A stretch of DNA of 64,000 nt from Balaenoptera acutorostrata (GCF_949987535.1 NC_080071.1:30073343-30137342); one strand, 5' to 3'. Positions 49,224-61,707 are shown, counted from the stretch's first letter. Translations and numbers: made by a program. Notes: generated by a model from the letters alone, not told the origin.

Positions 49224-50181
49224 CATTTTATCATTTTATTTACTGTGCATTGATTTCCCCTCCATTATGTCATAATTCCTGTAGTTCATGTGTGAATGTA
49301 TCTTTGGAGCAAGACACAGGCTGGCTTCACACATGAGTTGTCTCAGGGTCTCGGACACTCACCTCCCTCTTGTACTGATCCAGTTTGGGTGATAAGTTAT
49401 GTGGTCACCCTACGAATAGTTCTGTAATAAAGGATGAAATAATTGGCCCCATATTTTCAGACACCCTGTAAAGAAAGCATGTTTGTCTGTCATTTATATG
49501 AAATCAACAAAATGTTTTCTGTAGTTTCATGATGACAGATAAGAGGATGAGCCTCATTTATGGTGAGGGGCTAACAGGTGTGCATATATGTCGTCTTTGC
49601 TTTCTCGGCTCCGAGCCCCCTTTACAGACAGCAGTTAACTCTGATGATGGAAGTAGACCCTAGAAGGCATTGACCTTACAGACATGTCACTGAACTATTA
49701 AGTAAAGTCATCGTTGGGTTAGTAGGAAATATTTAAATAGTTGAAAGACATAAGCCTGACTCAATAGTCTGCTCCTGTAATTGCTGACACAAGTGACCCT
49801 TAGCCCCATGAATATGATTAGCAGAGACAAGTACTTTCATAAAAGAAGACCCAGAATTACTTCAGGTGCTCTGAAGTCCCAGAACACAAGGTACTCATAC
49901 AGAGTAACACATTTTTCTAGGTCTTGAAAGGAACCATATGTCAAGCCTTTAAAAATAGAGTAAGTTATCTCTCATTTACTGTTACCTTTTTTTCTCATTT
50001 GTAGATGGAAGTTTATATTGAGTGGAGTTCTTTGAATACTTTTCTTTGAGTTCCTTTACTTATTTTTAAAAACTATGGTGTCACAGGAAGGTCATTAGAT
50101 ATATGTGCAATTGGGACTTAGGTAAATATTTTTCTCCATGTAATCTACATGTTAGGCTAATATATTTCCAACCTTTTGACC
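49224..50181. other. CERS6 intron, no feature seen
   Basis: No repeat or coding signal recognised. Confidence 0.5.
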
Positions 50182-50195
50182 CTATGGTGCATTTT

Positions 50196-50528
50196 TTTTT
50201 TTTTAAGGATTTTCTTTTTAATTAATTAATTAATTTATTTTTGTCTGTATTGGGTCTTCGGTTCGTGCGAGGGCTTTCTCCAGTTGCGGCAAGCGGGGGC
50301 CACTCTTCATCGCGGTGCGGGGACCGCTCTTCATCGCGGTGCGCGGGCCTTTCTCCATCGCGGCCCCTCCCGTTGCGGGGCACAGGCTCCAGACGCGCAG
50401 GCTCAGCAATTGTGGCTCACGGGCCCAGCTGCTCCGTGGCATGTGAGATCTTCCCAGACCAGGGCTCGAACCCGTGTCCCCTGCATTAGCAGGCAGATTC
50501 TCAACCACTGCGCCACCAGGGAAGCCCG
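50196..50528 (-). mobile_element. CHR-type SINE with internal 24-base duplication
   Basis: Reversed poly-A plus (attaatt)n tail, reversed B box gggctcgaacc and A box ccactgcgcca. Perfect 14-base duplication ctatggtgcatttt at 50182-50195 and 50529-50542. The motif ctcttcatcgcggtgcg appears at 50303-50319 and 50327-50343, a period-24 tandem duplication not present in the other copies here. Confidence 0.96.
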
Positions 50529-50542
50529 CTATGGTGCATTTT

Positions 50543-51367
50543 ATATCACAGTTTTATACACATGCATGTGTATGATTAAAATAAAGGTTATTCAAAATAT
50601 ATCTATACCTAACCTCTGTATCAGTCGGGGTCCGTGTTAGGAGACAGAAACCACAGGAGTGATTCTTGGGGTGACTGTAATGTGAAGAATCATTCACCAA
50701 GAGGGAACCACGAAGACTATGTTACTCAGAGTAATCGATCTGCTGTTTGCTACCTGTCTGCCATGAGATAAGGAGCTTGGCTTGAATGTAAATCAACTCA
50801 CTGCTTCTTTTTTGGGAGAGTCTACCTCTGAAGAAAAGTCAGCTGAACTGAACAGCGCTCTCCACGATGTAGTTAATTGACATTCTAGTGAAACAGTAAC
50901 GAACGCTTCAAGGACTGGCGCTGGTCTGCCCACAGCACTTTGATCAGCGCTGCACTGAGGTATCATGGACGCGGTAATGGCTGGAAGAGGCTACGGCTCT
51001 GAGGACGGGGGCTTATAGGAAGAGGCTGGAGCTATCGGAACCTAGATGCTCCAAAGAGGAGCCGTGGAGCTGGACAAGAAAGCGCTGACCAGCTGGTATG
51101 TCTCAGAAACCACCATGAGGCTGGTTCGGAGAATGAGGAAAAAGGGCAACCAGCTGCTACCACTGGGATGAACTGTCACTGCTGGGGTGCAGATACGTTG
51201 CTGGAGGGCTCAGTTGGGGTGGGGCTGAGGGAGTGGTGGTAAGAATGGGAAGCAAAACAGGAAGGAGCACATTCGAGCTTCCTCTTGCAGTCTTCCCGCT
51301 CCCTCTAGTGCCCTCCTGGAGTCAGAACTCAGCAAGGGACTAGCTCCTTGGAGCCAGCTCGAGTGTC
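50543..51367. other. CERS6 intron, diverged repeat-like sequence
   Basis: 'tcagtcggggtccgtgttag' followed by 'gagacagaaaccacagga' resembles the start of an old interspersed repeat. The stretch is unusually GC-rich at 50900-51300. I cannot name it and no gene is supported. Confidence 0.35.
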
Positions 51368-51380
51368 TCCACAATATCTT

Positions 51381-53764
51381 TTTTTTTGTTTTTTAACATC
51401 TTTATTGGAGTATAATTGCTTTACAATACTGTGTTAGTTTCTGCTGTACAACAAAGTGAATCAGCTATACATATACATATATCCCCATATCTCCTCCCTC
51501 CCACCCTCCCTATCCCACCCCTCTAGGTGGTCACAAAGCACCGAGCTGATCTCCCTGTGCTATGCAGCAGCTTCCCACTAGCTATCTATTTTACATTTGG
51601 TAGTGTATATATGTCCATGCCACTCTCTCACTTTGTCCCAGCTTCCACTTCCACCTCGCCGTGTCCTCAAGTCCATTCTCTACCTCTGCGTCTTTATTCC
51701 TGTCCTGCCCATAGGTTCATCAGAACCTTTTTTTTTTTTTTTTAGATTCCATACAGATGTGTTAGCATACAGTATTTGCTTTTCTCTTTCTGACTTACTT
51801 CACTCTGTATGACAGTCTCTAGGTCCATCCATCTCACTACAAATAACTCAATTTCGTTTCTTTTGATGGCTGAGTAATATTCCATTGTATATATGTGCCA
51901 CATCTTCTTTATCCATTCATCTGTCGATGGACACTTAGGTTGCTCCCATGTCCTGGCTATTGTAAATAGTGCTGCAGTGAACACTGTGGTACATGTCTCT
52001 TTCTGAATTACGGTTTTCTCAGGGTATAGGCCCAGTAGTGGGATTGCTGGGTTGTACGGTAGTTCTATTTTTAGTTTTTTAAGGAACCTCCATACTGTTC
52101 TCCATAGTGGCTGTGTCAATTTACATTCCCACCAACAGTGCAAGAAGGTTCCCTTTTCTCCACACCCTCTCCAGCATTTATTGTTTGTAGATTTTTTGAC
52201 GATGACAATTCTGACCGGTGTGAGGTGATACCTCATTGTAGTTTTGATTTGCATTTCTCTAATGATTAGTGATGTTGAGCATCCTTTCATGTGTTTCTTG
52301 GCAATCTGTATATCTTCTCTGGAGAAATGTCTATTTAGATCTTCTGCCCATTTTTGGATTGGGTTGTTTGTTTCTTTGGTACTGAGCTGCATGAGTTGCT
52401 TGTAAATTTTGGAGATTAATTCTTTGTCAGTTGTTTCATTTGCAAATATTTTCTCCCATTTTGACGGTTGTCTTTTGGTCTTGTTTATGGTTTCCTCTGC
52501 TGTGCAAAAGCTTTTAAGTTTCATTAGGTCCCATTTGTTTATTTTTGTTTTTATTTCCATTTCTCTAGGAGCTGGGTCAAAAAGGATCTTGCTGTGATTG
52601 ATGTCATAGAGTGTTCTGCCTATGTTTTCCTCTAAGAGTTTGATAGTGTCTGGCCTTACATTTAGGTCTTTAATCCATTTTGAGTTTATTTTTGTGTATG
52701 GTGTTAGGGAGTGTTCTAATTTCATTCTTTTACATGTAGCTGTCCAGTTTTCCCAGCACCACTTATTGAAGAGGCTGTCTTTTCTCCACTGTATATTCTT
52801 GCCTCCTTTTTCAAAAAAATGGTGACCGTATGTGTGTGGGTTTATCTCTGGGCTTTCTATCCTGTTCCATTGATCTATATTTCTGTTTTTGTGCCAGTAC
52901 CATACTGTCTTGATTACTGTAGTTTTGTAGTGTAGTCTGAAGTCAGGGAGCCTTATTCCTCCAGCTCCTTTTTCTTTCTCAAGATTGCTTTGGCTAGTTG
53001 GGGTCTTTCGTGTTTCCATACAAATTGTGAACTTTTTTCTTCTAGTTCTGTGAAGAATGCCATTGGTAGTTTGATGGGGATTGCACTGAATCTGTAGATT
53101 GCTTTGGGTAGTATAGTCATTTTTACAATGTTGATTCTTCCAATCCAAGAACATGGTATATCTCTCCATCTGTTTGTATCAGCTTTAATTTCTTTCATCA
53201 GTGTCTTATAGTTTTCTGCATACAGGTCTTTTGTCTCCCTAGGTAGGTATTTTCCTAGGTATTTTATTCTTTTTGTTGCAATGGTAAATGGGAGTGTTTC
53301 CTTAATTTCTCATCGTTAGTATATAGGAATGCAAGAGATTTCTGTGCATTAATTTTGTATTCTGCTACTTTACCAAATTCATTGATTAGCTCTAGTAGTT
53401 TTCTGGTAGCATCATTAGGATTCTCTATGTATAGTATCATGCCATCTGCAAACAGTGACAGCTTTACTTCTTCTTTTCCTATTTGGATTCCTTTTATTTC
53501 TTTTTCTTCTCTGATTTCTGTGGCTAAAACTTCCAGAACTATGTTGAATAATAGTGGTGAGAATGGACAACCTTTTCTTATTCCTGATCTTAGAGGAAAT
53601 GGTTTCAGTTTTTCACCATTAAGGCCGATGTTGTCTGTGGGTTTGTCATATATGGCCTTTATTATGTTGAGGTAAGTTCCCTCTATGCCTACTTTCTGGA
53701 GGGTTTTTATCATAAATGGGTGTTGAATTTTGTCGAAAGCTTTTTCTGCTTCTATTGAGATGTG
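51381..53764 (-). mobile_element. 5'-truncated L1, 2.4 kb, fairly recent
   Basis: Reversed poly-A and 3'UTR (51381 to about 51741), then ORF2 from its stop codon at 51742 back to the RT domain at 53764. Perfect 13-base duplication tccacaatatctt at 51368-51380 and 53765-53777. It is truncated inside the RT domain, so ORF1 and the endonuclease are absent. Same lineage as L1-A (1-4808) and the 16244 and 9730 copies, judged by near-identical shared segments. Confidence 0.97.
51742..53764 (-). pseudogene. L1 ORF2 C-terminal two thirds, broken
   Basis: The RT domain (53713-53264) keeps [11 protein letters not shown] and [17 protein letters not shown]. The catalytic motif reads FADG instead of FADD: codon GGC on the minus strand at 53443-53441 replaces Asp. 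A deletion near 53285 shifts the frame after FLYTNDEK. One missing base near 52965 (KKN to KKK) shifts it again, so the first 70 or so codons of the 475-codon ORF at 53169-51742 are out of frame with ORF2. The remainder is genuine: [30 protein letters not shown] and the C-terminal CX3CX7HX4C motif [18 protein letters not shown]. It ends HLYGI-stop. It is not functional. Confidence 0.94.
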
Positions 53765-53777
53765 TCCACAATATCTT

Positions 53778-54320
53778 AATAACTAGCCCAGACTTCCCAT
53801 TGTGCTGCATTCTGTGATGTACTCTGACACTTACTGTAATTTATTGTATTACATTTTAAAACTTTGCAAATTGCCACTTATTATGTTGACTTCATAACTA
53901 ACTAGGGGTGAAAACCCATGGTTGAAAAGTACCCTGGCCGACTGAGCACTTTGCCTGTTCCCTTCAACTTTCTGAATCTGACGTGAATTATGGCATAACT
54001 TTTCATTATTCATTGGGTGTGCTTTTCAAAGTTCAGCAAGGAAAGCTAGAGTGTTCCTCTGGTGTCATGCTTCAAGGTGTTCCCTTTTCCTTATTGGTTC
54101 GCTTGGAATCTTTCTGAAATGGAAACAACATTGACCTCCTTTTGCCTATTTTGATAATGAAAATAAAAATTGTCCAGTCATTAGAATATGTGTCCATTTA
54201 AAATTTTATTCTTTGTGTTATTTTAAAATTTTGAAATTGCTTGGAGCACATCACTTGTTTAAGGAGGCTTGATACTGACAGTTTTACCTAAGAAAATGGC
54301 CCCATCAAGTAGTTTTGTTT
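53778..54320. other. CERS6 intron, no feature seen
   Basis: AT-rich; no recognised repeat or exon. Confidence 0.5.
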
Positions 54321-54523
54321 AAAAAAAAAAAAAAAAAAGTGCTCATGACATAGAATACGATGGACATTGGGAAAGGACCCTAAAGATCAACTGTCTAAAA
54401 TTTCTCATTTCAGAAAAGAAGAAACAATTTTCAAAGGATGAATTGACTTGCCTGAGGCAAAAATCGCAGCCAGTCTCGTGGTCTTTAAAATTTCTAGGTC
54501 GGTTAAAAAAAAAAAAAAAAAAA
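54321..54523 (-). repeat. MIR-like segment bracketed by two A-runs
   Basis: A run of 18 A's at 54321-54338 and one of 19 A's at 54505-54523 flank a reversed MIR-like core ('gggaaaggaccctaaagatc', 'tttcagaaaagaagaaacaa', 'gaattgacttgcctgaggca'). Confidence 0.55.
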
Positions 54524-54639
54524 GAATTAGAAAACAAGTTTCAAAAATCTAGCAGTTCAAGAAATATTTTAAATTTTTATTAGTAAGTTTACCTAACTAA
54601 GAAATACAAGTCATATCACTATGGGAGAACATTAAGTTA

Positions 54640-54840
54640 GAGGTCAGGATTGAAGTTTCAGTCTCTGTTCTGCCAGTTGTGCTTAATAGGACCTTTGCTC
54701 CCTGAAACCTCATTTTTTTCATCTGTCAAATGGGAAGATGATGGTTGCCCTGGCTTCCTCGGCTTGTGTGTAGGAGTGCTGTGAAGCTATACAGTACTTG
54801 GAAAATGTAAGGCATAACACTAATTAGTACTGATTTAGAG
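54640..54840 (+). repeat. MIR SINE
   Basis: Forward MIR: 'ggtcaggattgaagtttcag', 'catctgtcaaatgggaagat' and 'tgctgtgaagctatacagta', then 'aatgtaaggcataacact'. Confidence 0.75.
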
Positions 54841-55194
54841 GGGGCTCTGTTGAGAACTGTGAATGCCTAAGTCTCCTGCAGTGCTTTGACATGAAGCTTT
54901 TAAATATTGTTCTGCTGGCGCCTCCTAGTCCAGTGAGATCCTTTGTCATGACCATGCTTTGATGCCTGCAGATAAGTAAATGCGCTTCCTGGAATGGAAA
55001 TTATCTGGCGTGACCTGAGGAAATTGTCCTTCAAGGCTTCTCCTTACTGTATCTTCCTTTTCCCCTTCTACCTACATCTATCCTCTTGAATATTTTTTGA
55101 TTCCCTCATACCTTTCCTTTGCCCTTCTGTGTTGACTTGTGGCTGGTATCCTATCTGAAGGGAAAATTCTGAGGCCAGGGAGAAACTGAGAATA

Positions 55195-55320
55195 ATGTGA
55201 TTCAGTGAGGACCCTGAAGAAGGAGCCAGAAGACCTGGCATTAATCAGTTTTGCAACCTTAAGCAAGTTACTTAGTCTCTCTCGGACTGAATCGCTACAT
55301 CTCTAAAATCAGTAATGTAG
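55195..55320 (+). repeat. MIR fragment
   Basis: 'ggagccagaagacctggcat', 'gcaagttacttagtctctct' and 'acatctctaaaatcagtaat' follow the forward MIR core. Confidence 0.65.
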
Positions 55321-55479
55321 ACTACGTAACTTTTTTTTATTATTTTTCATTTGATTATTTTTTAATATGTATATAATGTAACATTTTAAAAACTCTTATC
55401 CCATAATTCAGTGAAGATTTTGAAATAGCTGATCATATGGCAAGCTGGTACCTGTTTAGAAAGCAAAATAGTGATATAG

Positions 55480-55880
55480 AAGAATCACCTTAAGTATGTT
55501 CGTATACTGTGACTCAGCAATTCAACTCCTATGAATTATCCTGAGGAACAAATTATATGGAAGCAAAAAATATACATGTATAAAGTTATTATTACAACTT
55601 AAAGAAATGCATATGTATATATATACGGATACATTTGCATGCAAATTATAGCCAGTCCAAAACAGAATGTAAAACAATCTTAATGTCTAATATTAGAATT
55701 GTTTAAATTGTTATCAAAGTGGCAAAATAGCATGCAACTACTTAAAAATAATAACTATAAAATTACTATATTATTTATAGTTCTAGTAAAATATTTAGTA
55801 GAACTTTACATGAAAATGAGTAACAAACTCATTTGTACATTTTGCTGTGATAATCATAGATATATAGCAAATGGAAAGTA
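55480..55880 (+). mobile_element. Old L1 ORF2/3' fragment, forward
   Basis: 'tgactcagcaattcaactcc', 'tgaattatcctgaggaacaa' and 'caaaacagaatgtaaaacaa' resemble the forward C-terminal ORF2 region of old mammalian L1. Diverged; boundaries approximate. Confidence 0.55.
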
Positions 55881-56465
55881 ATACGTAAAAATGTTAAGAT
55901 TCCTTTTAGAGAGGAACTGTGGATAGTTAATTTTTTTCAAATATCTTTATTAGTTTCTTTTTTATTAAAAAAGTTAACCCTAAGATGTAGGAATTAGGAT
56001 GGAAATGATTGTGCATAATTTATAAAATTGTGGGTTATGAGAGAGTTTGCAGTTGTAACTTTTAAAAAGGAGAACATTTTTTTTAAGTTGAATTCCATTT
56101 AAATGGCAAAGACATATAGAAGTTTCATCAAAAAGACTCCATCTGTTCCCATTTGCCTAGTCCTCACAGCCCTAGTCCCTGGACTTTGTCTCGGGAGTTC
56201 CCTGAGATCTTATTGCCCAGAATGCCCCAGAATGGCCCTAGCATAGACTTTCTAAGGAGCTTTTTTAGTCTCCAGTGGGATTCTGGTAAGATTTAAGCTG
56301 TTTTTCAGATTTACATGGCCTATGTTAGATAATAACCTGGAATTCTTCTCGATATAGTACTTTAAAAAACTTCTCTCACAGTGAAAGTCCCACCTCCTTT
56401 GGAGTGGGGTAATGCCTTGAAAACACTCTTGGCTTAGTGCATAGCCAGGATGAAATTTTGCATCA
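55881..56465. other. CERS6 intron, no feature seen
   Basis: No coding or repeat signal recognised, apart from an (aatcat)n stretch at about 56466-56493. Confidence 0.5.
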
Positions 56466-56489
56466 CTGATAATAATCATAATCATAATA

Positions 56490-56700
56490 ATGATAGCTAT
56501 ACTGTGCTGAGCACTCACTGTGGACCAGGCATTATGTTGATCACTTAGCATTCATTTCTCATGTGTTATACGGTGTAACTCCTCATCCTTATGCATGAAG
56601 AAACCAAGACTAACAAAGGTTCAGTAATGTGTCCAAGGTCACATAGCTAGTCAGTGGCAGGGCTGAGATTTAAATGCAGGTATATTTGGCCATATAGTCT
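56490..56700 (-). repeat. MIR SINE
   Basis: Reversed MIR: 'gtgctgagcactcactgtgg', 'gaccaggcattatgttgatc', 'tgtccaaggtcacatagcta' and 'gtcagtggcagggctgagat'. Confidence 0.88.
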
Positions 56701-58639
56701 ACTTGTATCCAGGCTTAATTACTCACTGAGTAGATCTACTGGGCTGACGAGGATTAACCAGTGACCAAGGAAAAGCAAAGGCTCTGTCTTTGAACCGTAT
56801 TCATATTCAGAGCACAGAGTTAAATTTAGCGATTACATTCAGAAGGTCCAAATCAAGCATCATATTTGCTTCATTTTTCTGCTGCCAAATGAACTCACTT
56901 CGGCAAAGCCGAGAATTGGTGGCTTGCTGTATTCTTAGTATATTTGGATCTTATTAGAAACTGTCTACTAATTTTCCAGTTGGGTGTAGTTGTCCCTTTT
57001 CATACAAACAAATAATGTAATTATGCAATACAATTTATTCTCTCCTTCTGTGATGCTTAGTTTCTGCAATGTGACTAGCAAACTGTTAATACACTATTCA
57101 TAGTAAGAACCTGGTTGGGACAACTCAGTGTTTTCTGGAGCTTGGGAAATGTGAAATTGTTCATTGCCTAGAATAAATTAAAACTTGTTCAGGTGATAAA
57201 ACCATTTCATCAGCCCTGAGGTTATAGCTTATAGCTTTTAATTTAATGAGATGGCACTAGTTTGATTTCGGTTGTGTAGACTTTCCGTAAAGAGCATCAA
57301 GAAGCCTTTTAACCACGTTTTCACTTTGTGTTCAGGCTTTGTCTTGAGAGAACGTCATTTCACACCCAAAGCTTTCTTCAGGCGGTGAGGTGGAAAGATT
57401 TCAGGACTTGCAGGAGTTCATGAAGCTGATGTGGGAGGAGGAGGAGGTGGTGCTTGTGTGGATTCCCAAGTACAAGTGGCAACTGCTGCCCTACTGAGTG
57501 ATACTTGCCCTTAGATAATTATTTATACAAGGGTTTGTAGACTTGGTGCTTGATCAAACCATGAATCTTATCTTTTCAGCTCCCTTAATAAAATATCAAC
57601 TTTTTAGAAACTCTAGAAATAAAGGAAAAACTAACTTATAGTTCAGAGGCTACTAAAATAACCCTGATTTAAATACGACATTCATTATTAAACAGTCCCC
57701 TAGAGGCATAGACTTAAACTTCTCAAAAAGTTTAGAGCTGAACTTGACTATGAAAAACATTGGTCCTCATTTATATGCTGTAACAAAGCTAGTGCTACAG
57801 GCTTCCTTTGGCTGAGGGCAGTGGCTGAGAATTGGATTGCATTGCTATTCCTCTCCTGTTTCCATGGGGAATAGAAAACTAGTCACTCTCAGAAGAGTTC
57901 AGGTAATTTGGTACGAAATACTGATCCATGTATCAAAATCTGTACGTGCACATTCACTCTGCATTAGCTGAAGCATCAACTGACACTTAAAGGAAAATTC
58001 TTTACTGAATTCAAAAAAGAAAGCATTCTTCTTTTTAAGGTTTGTTTTACTAGAATTTGAGAGCTAATGGCTTTCACATACAACGGTCATCATAATAAAA
58101 CATTTTCCTCATCAACCATAATGAAACAAACCAGATGTTCTTTGCTTAAAAACAACAGCTTTCTGGGAGAAGTAATGATATGTTCTACTTCTGCAACTGG
58201 TGTTTTGTCCCTTCAGGAAAGACCCAGTCTTGGCTGTGAGAGGTGGGATGAGGGTACTTAGGACAAGGATACGGAGCAGAGCCGCAGGCATTCCGAGCTG
58301 ACCAGCTCATGCTGTAATTATAGCTGCACGCGTGGCTCTGAGAAACTGGCTCAAGGAGCATCTGGATACTGGCTCAGCTGCAGTTTTCTGTAAGGTGGGA
58401 CAAATGGCTTAGGGTTTTGCTTGGATTTTGCTGCCTTCTCCTTTATTAATGCACGTGAGACTGGGCCTTCCTGCTAGAGGCCATTGCCGTCGTTGTTTTA
58501 GGAATTTTTTTGAGCAACAGTCTGGTGATACCAGTCACCTCGGAATGACTTTTCCAAAGCACAGGGAAGATGGCCATTTTGTCCTGAGGAATTCAGGCTT
58601 CTATAAGGCAGTGAACAGTGGCAAGAATAAAATAATTTT
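56701..58639. other. CERS6 intron, mostly unassigned
   Basis: About 1.9 kb of apparently unique sequence. 56860-57300 is AT-rich without repeat similarity and could be tested for conservation. No exon recognised. Confidence 0.45.
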
Positions 58640-58880
58640 TTCAGGCAGAATGAATCTGTAGTGACAGAGGTAGTTGTATGGGAGTGGGCAGGAGAGAGCC
58701 TGCTGGAGTGGTAAAAATCTTCTAGATCTTGGTCTGGGGGGTGGTGACATAGGTGTCTATGTCCTGACTATGTAGACAGATGATGTTACGTGTATAAACA
58801 TATAGACGTATGTCAAGTTTCTGTATGCTTAGGTTTGTGCACTCCAACTGTATGTCAGTTACACTTCAATAAGAAAACTT
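58640..58880 (+). mobile_element. Old L1 3' end, forward
   Basis: 'gatcttggtctggggggtgg', 'tgtgcactccaactgtatgt' and 'cagttacacttcaataagaa' are the recognised forward end of an old mammalian L1 3'UTR. Confidence 0.65.
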
Positions 58881-59039
58881 AATAATGGTGTCTGGTCATC
58901 CTGTCTCTGCCATATAAAGCAGCCGCTGCATGTTGCTGAGTGCAAATGTGGGCACAAGGCGTTTGAGGATCAAAAGATATTATTTAAAGGGCTCTTCCAG
59001 GAGCTTCTGCCAATTACTGATGGGAGATACTGATCTCTG

Positions 59040-59660
59040 TTCATTTGTTCATTCTTTCATTCAGTATCTGCTGAGTACCTACCTATGACAAGGAATTTGG
59101 AGTCATTTTGCATTCATTGCTTCTTATATGAAAGTGGAGATGATTTGCAGGTGGTAACACATCTGTCTCTGCAATAAATGTTCATGTTATTCTATTATCT
59201 TAAAAGTCATGAAGAGAGAATTTAATTAAATTTTATAACACAGTTTTGATTTTTATTAAGAACTGAGCACAAAATCTCAAGTGTCTTTGTGGAAGGGTCA
59301 CATATTCCTTATCCTTAAAGAGTTGACAGGCTAATGGGAGATATGACCTGCCCACAAGTATATGACATCAGGTAGCGCATGAGAATTTTTGACAAGGTGT
59401 TCAGGGAAGACTGCACTAGGATGTGGTGTTGAGGATGAAAGATGGAGACTTCCACTGGTGATGGTCATGAGCAAAGGAAAGGAAGGGAAGAACAGTGTTG
59501 GGGAAGAATAGAAAGTGGTAAGGCTGTAACTTGGGGAGTGGGGAGTGTGTCTGGGGGCAAAAGAGAAGGGGACACAGCAAGCAAGATGATGCTGAGAGGC
59601 GAATGGGACAGACAGGGAAAGGCTGTGTTTGCCAGGTCAAGAATTTAGCTTCTGTTTAGT
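59040..59660 (+). repeat. Old mammalian interspersed repeat, unnamed family
   Basis: Begins 'ttcattctttcattcagtat' then 'ctgctgagtacctacc', and continues through 'gacaaggtgttcagggaaga' and 'gatggtcatgagcaaaggaa'. Same type as 29430-30590. Overlapping ORFs on both strands have no domain. Confidence 0.5.
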
Positions 59661-60112
59661 TAGGAAAGAAAGAATAAGGAGGCGACAGACAGTTGAACTA
59701 GAGAAAGGCCACCTGGCTGCAGTGTGAGGGATGCATTAGAAGTGGCAAAAACTGGAGGCAGGGGGACCTGTGTTGGCCACTGTAACAGTCACGACAGCCA
59801 TTGTCCCTGGCACTGGCCCCTGTGTTGGAGAAATGGGCTCTTATGTCTCAGCTGTAGATTTTTGTGTCAGGTATGCCCCCCAAAATTGTCAGTTTCAGAC
59901 AGGTAAAGCATTTCCTGCTTGTTATGAAGGCTTATCCAGTACTGAAGAGGTAGTGTTGACTTTTTAAAAGGAGAAAAGAGACAGAATGTTCTCAGTTGCA
60001 TTTAAAAGTTACTTCTAAAAGGGGTCGGGGCGGGGGAGTGGGAAACAAGTGAAGGTTTAAAAAAGATTTCTCCTGTTTCTTTTCCAGAAGAATGGCTGCT
60101 AATAACCTGCCT

Positions 60113-60126
60113 CCCCCCCCCCCCCC
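60113..60126. repeat. (C)14 homopolymer
   Basis: Fourteen uninterrupted C's; a likely sequencing and length-variation hotspot. Confidence 0.98.
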
Positions 60127-60439
60127 AAATGTTGCTATTTCCGTTGTGATTTGTTTTCACAGGGGTAGAAAGCACTTTTTTTCTCTTCCATTTAGGGTCT
60201 CTAACTTAGCAGGAAGAGAAAAAAACCAAGGGCTATCCACATTTCAATGAAGATAGTGAATACTTTTTTGTTTTAAAGAGACAAAAACTTCTCTTTATTT
60301 TTTTAAAGTTATACTTAGTCCATAATACAAATAATTTAAAAATATACTTTTAGTTCTGTGATATTTAGGGGAGAGAAGGCAGCTGACTTGGAAGGAATGA
60401 GAAAGAAGGGTATTCAGCCCTGGCAGCCACATGCTTCCT

Positions 60440-60640
60440 CAGCCTCCTGCCATGTGCTGTTCTGTGCTAAGTCCTGTGTTGTGGTATTTAGTTGATCTTC
60501 TCCCTGACCTTCTGATGTGTGTGTTATTACCCCCATTTAAAAGAGAAGAGAAACAGTCTCAAAATGGCTAAGTAACTTTAAGTGGCAGAGCTGGCATTCA
60601 GCCCCAGGTCCTGTGATTCTTTGCCCACGTTCATCACTGT
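60440..60640 (-). repeat. MIR SINE, diverged
   Basis: Reversed MIR: 'tgttctgtgctaagtcctgt', 'cccccatttaaaagagaaga' and 'aagtggcagagctggcattc'. Confidence 0.75.
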
Positions 60641-61370
60641 TAAATGGCCTCTCAGTAAAAATACTCCATTTCCATGTTCAGTCAGATCCTTAAAAGCAAC
60701 CTTATTCACTGATACTACATTTCGTCTTACTGTGGATATTTTATGGCAGGAAAGATGGGAAAGAAATGATAAAATGCAAGAATATTTTTAGTTTTAAAAG
60801 GGTTTAAGTTCTACTAAAATTTATATGAGCATAAGGTTTCCAGAAATCCTATTTTTATATAGCTTTTAACTTACTGTGCTAGAAAGTAGAACATTTCATT
60901 TTGTAATGGGAAAGGTCGGCTTTTGCCCCCTGCTAACAACTCTGTTTGTTTGCCAGTGGTTGACATCAATGGTATCAACCCCTTCTTGACCTGGCTACCT
61001 CCTACAGATTACATAAGCCTTGCTCAAGCTTTGCCCATCTTCCCTTCCCTTCCCCTTCCTCTCCCTCTCCTCCCTCTGGGCTGTCTGTCCTAAGTCCCTG
61101 CCTCCCCTGCCCCATAACACCCTGCACCTCCAAAGTGGACTTGGAAGAGCTTGATTGCTGTACTTGTCACATGGCTACCAATGTCCTTTCCCAGCCTTAC
61201 TGTAAGCACCAAAGGTCAGTTTCTGAAAATACAGTCTCAATAAATAGTTGTTGAACCAGATCTGCTATTTGTCTGTAAGGTCAATGAGATTAAACTGATG
61301 GCTATGTTAAGTAAGGTGTATTGAGAAATGAGACATTTCAAAAATAGAGAAGGGAAAAAAAGAAATAGGA
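60641..61370. other. CERS6 intron, unassigned
   Basis: 61025-61080 is a pyrimidine-rich run. 61080-61255 ends 'caataaatagttgttgaa', suggestive of an L2 or MIR 3' end. No gene. Confidence 0.45.
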
Positions 61371-61385
61371 CTGTGAACATTCTTT

Positions 61386-61692
61386 TTTTTTTTCTCTTTT
61401 TTTAATTAATTAATTAATTTATTTATTTATGACTGTGTTGGGTCTTCATTTCTGTGTGAGGGCTTTCTCTAGTTGTGGCAAGTGGGGACCACTCTTCATC
61501 ACGGTGCGCGGGCCTCTCACCATCGTGGCCTCTCTTGTTGCGGAGCACAGGCTCCAGACGCGCAGGCTCAGTAATTGCGGCTCACGGGCCCAGTTGCTCC
61601 GTGGCATGTGGGATCTTCCCAGACCAGGGCTCGAACCCGTGTCCCCTGCATTAGCAGGCGGATTCTCAGCCACTGCGCCACCAGGGAAGCCC
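61386..61692 (-). mobile_element. CHR-type SINE
   Basis: Reversed tail (poly-T, then attaatta repeats), GC-rich middle, B box gggctcgaacc and A box ccactgcgcca. Perfect 15-base duplication ctgtgaacattcttt at 61371-61385 and 61693-61707. Confidence 0.97.
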
Positions 61693-61707
61693 CTGTGAAC
61701 ATTCTTT

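Noticed and set aside
51742..53169. A 475-codon open frame that could be called an intact gene.
   Set aside because: It is the L1 ORF2 C-terminus. Its first 70 or so codons are in a shifted frame, and the element is truncated and mutated.
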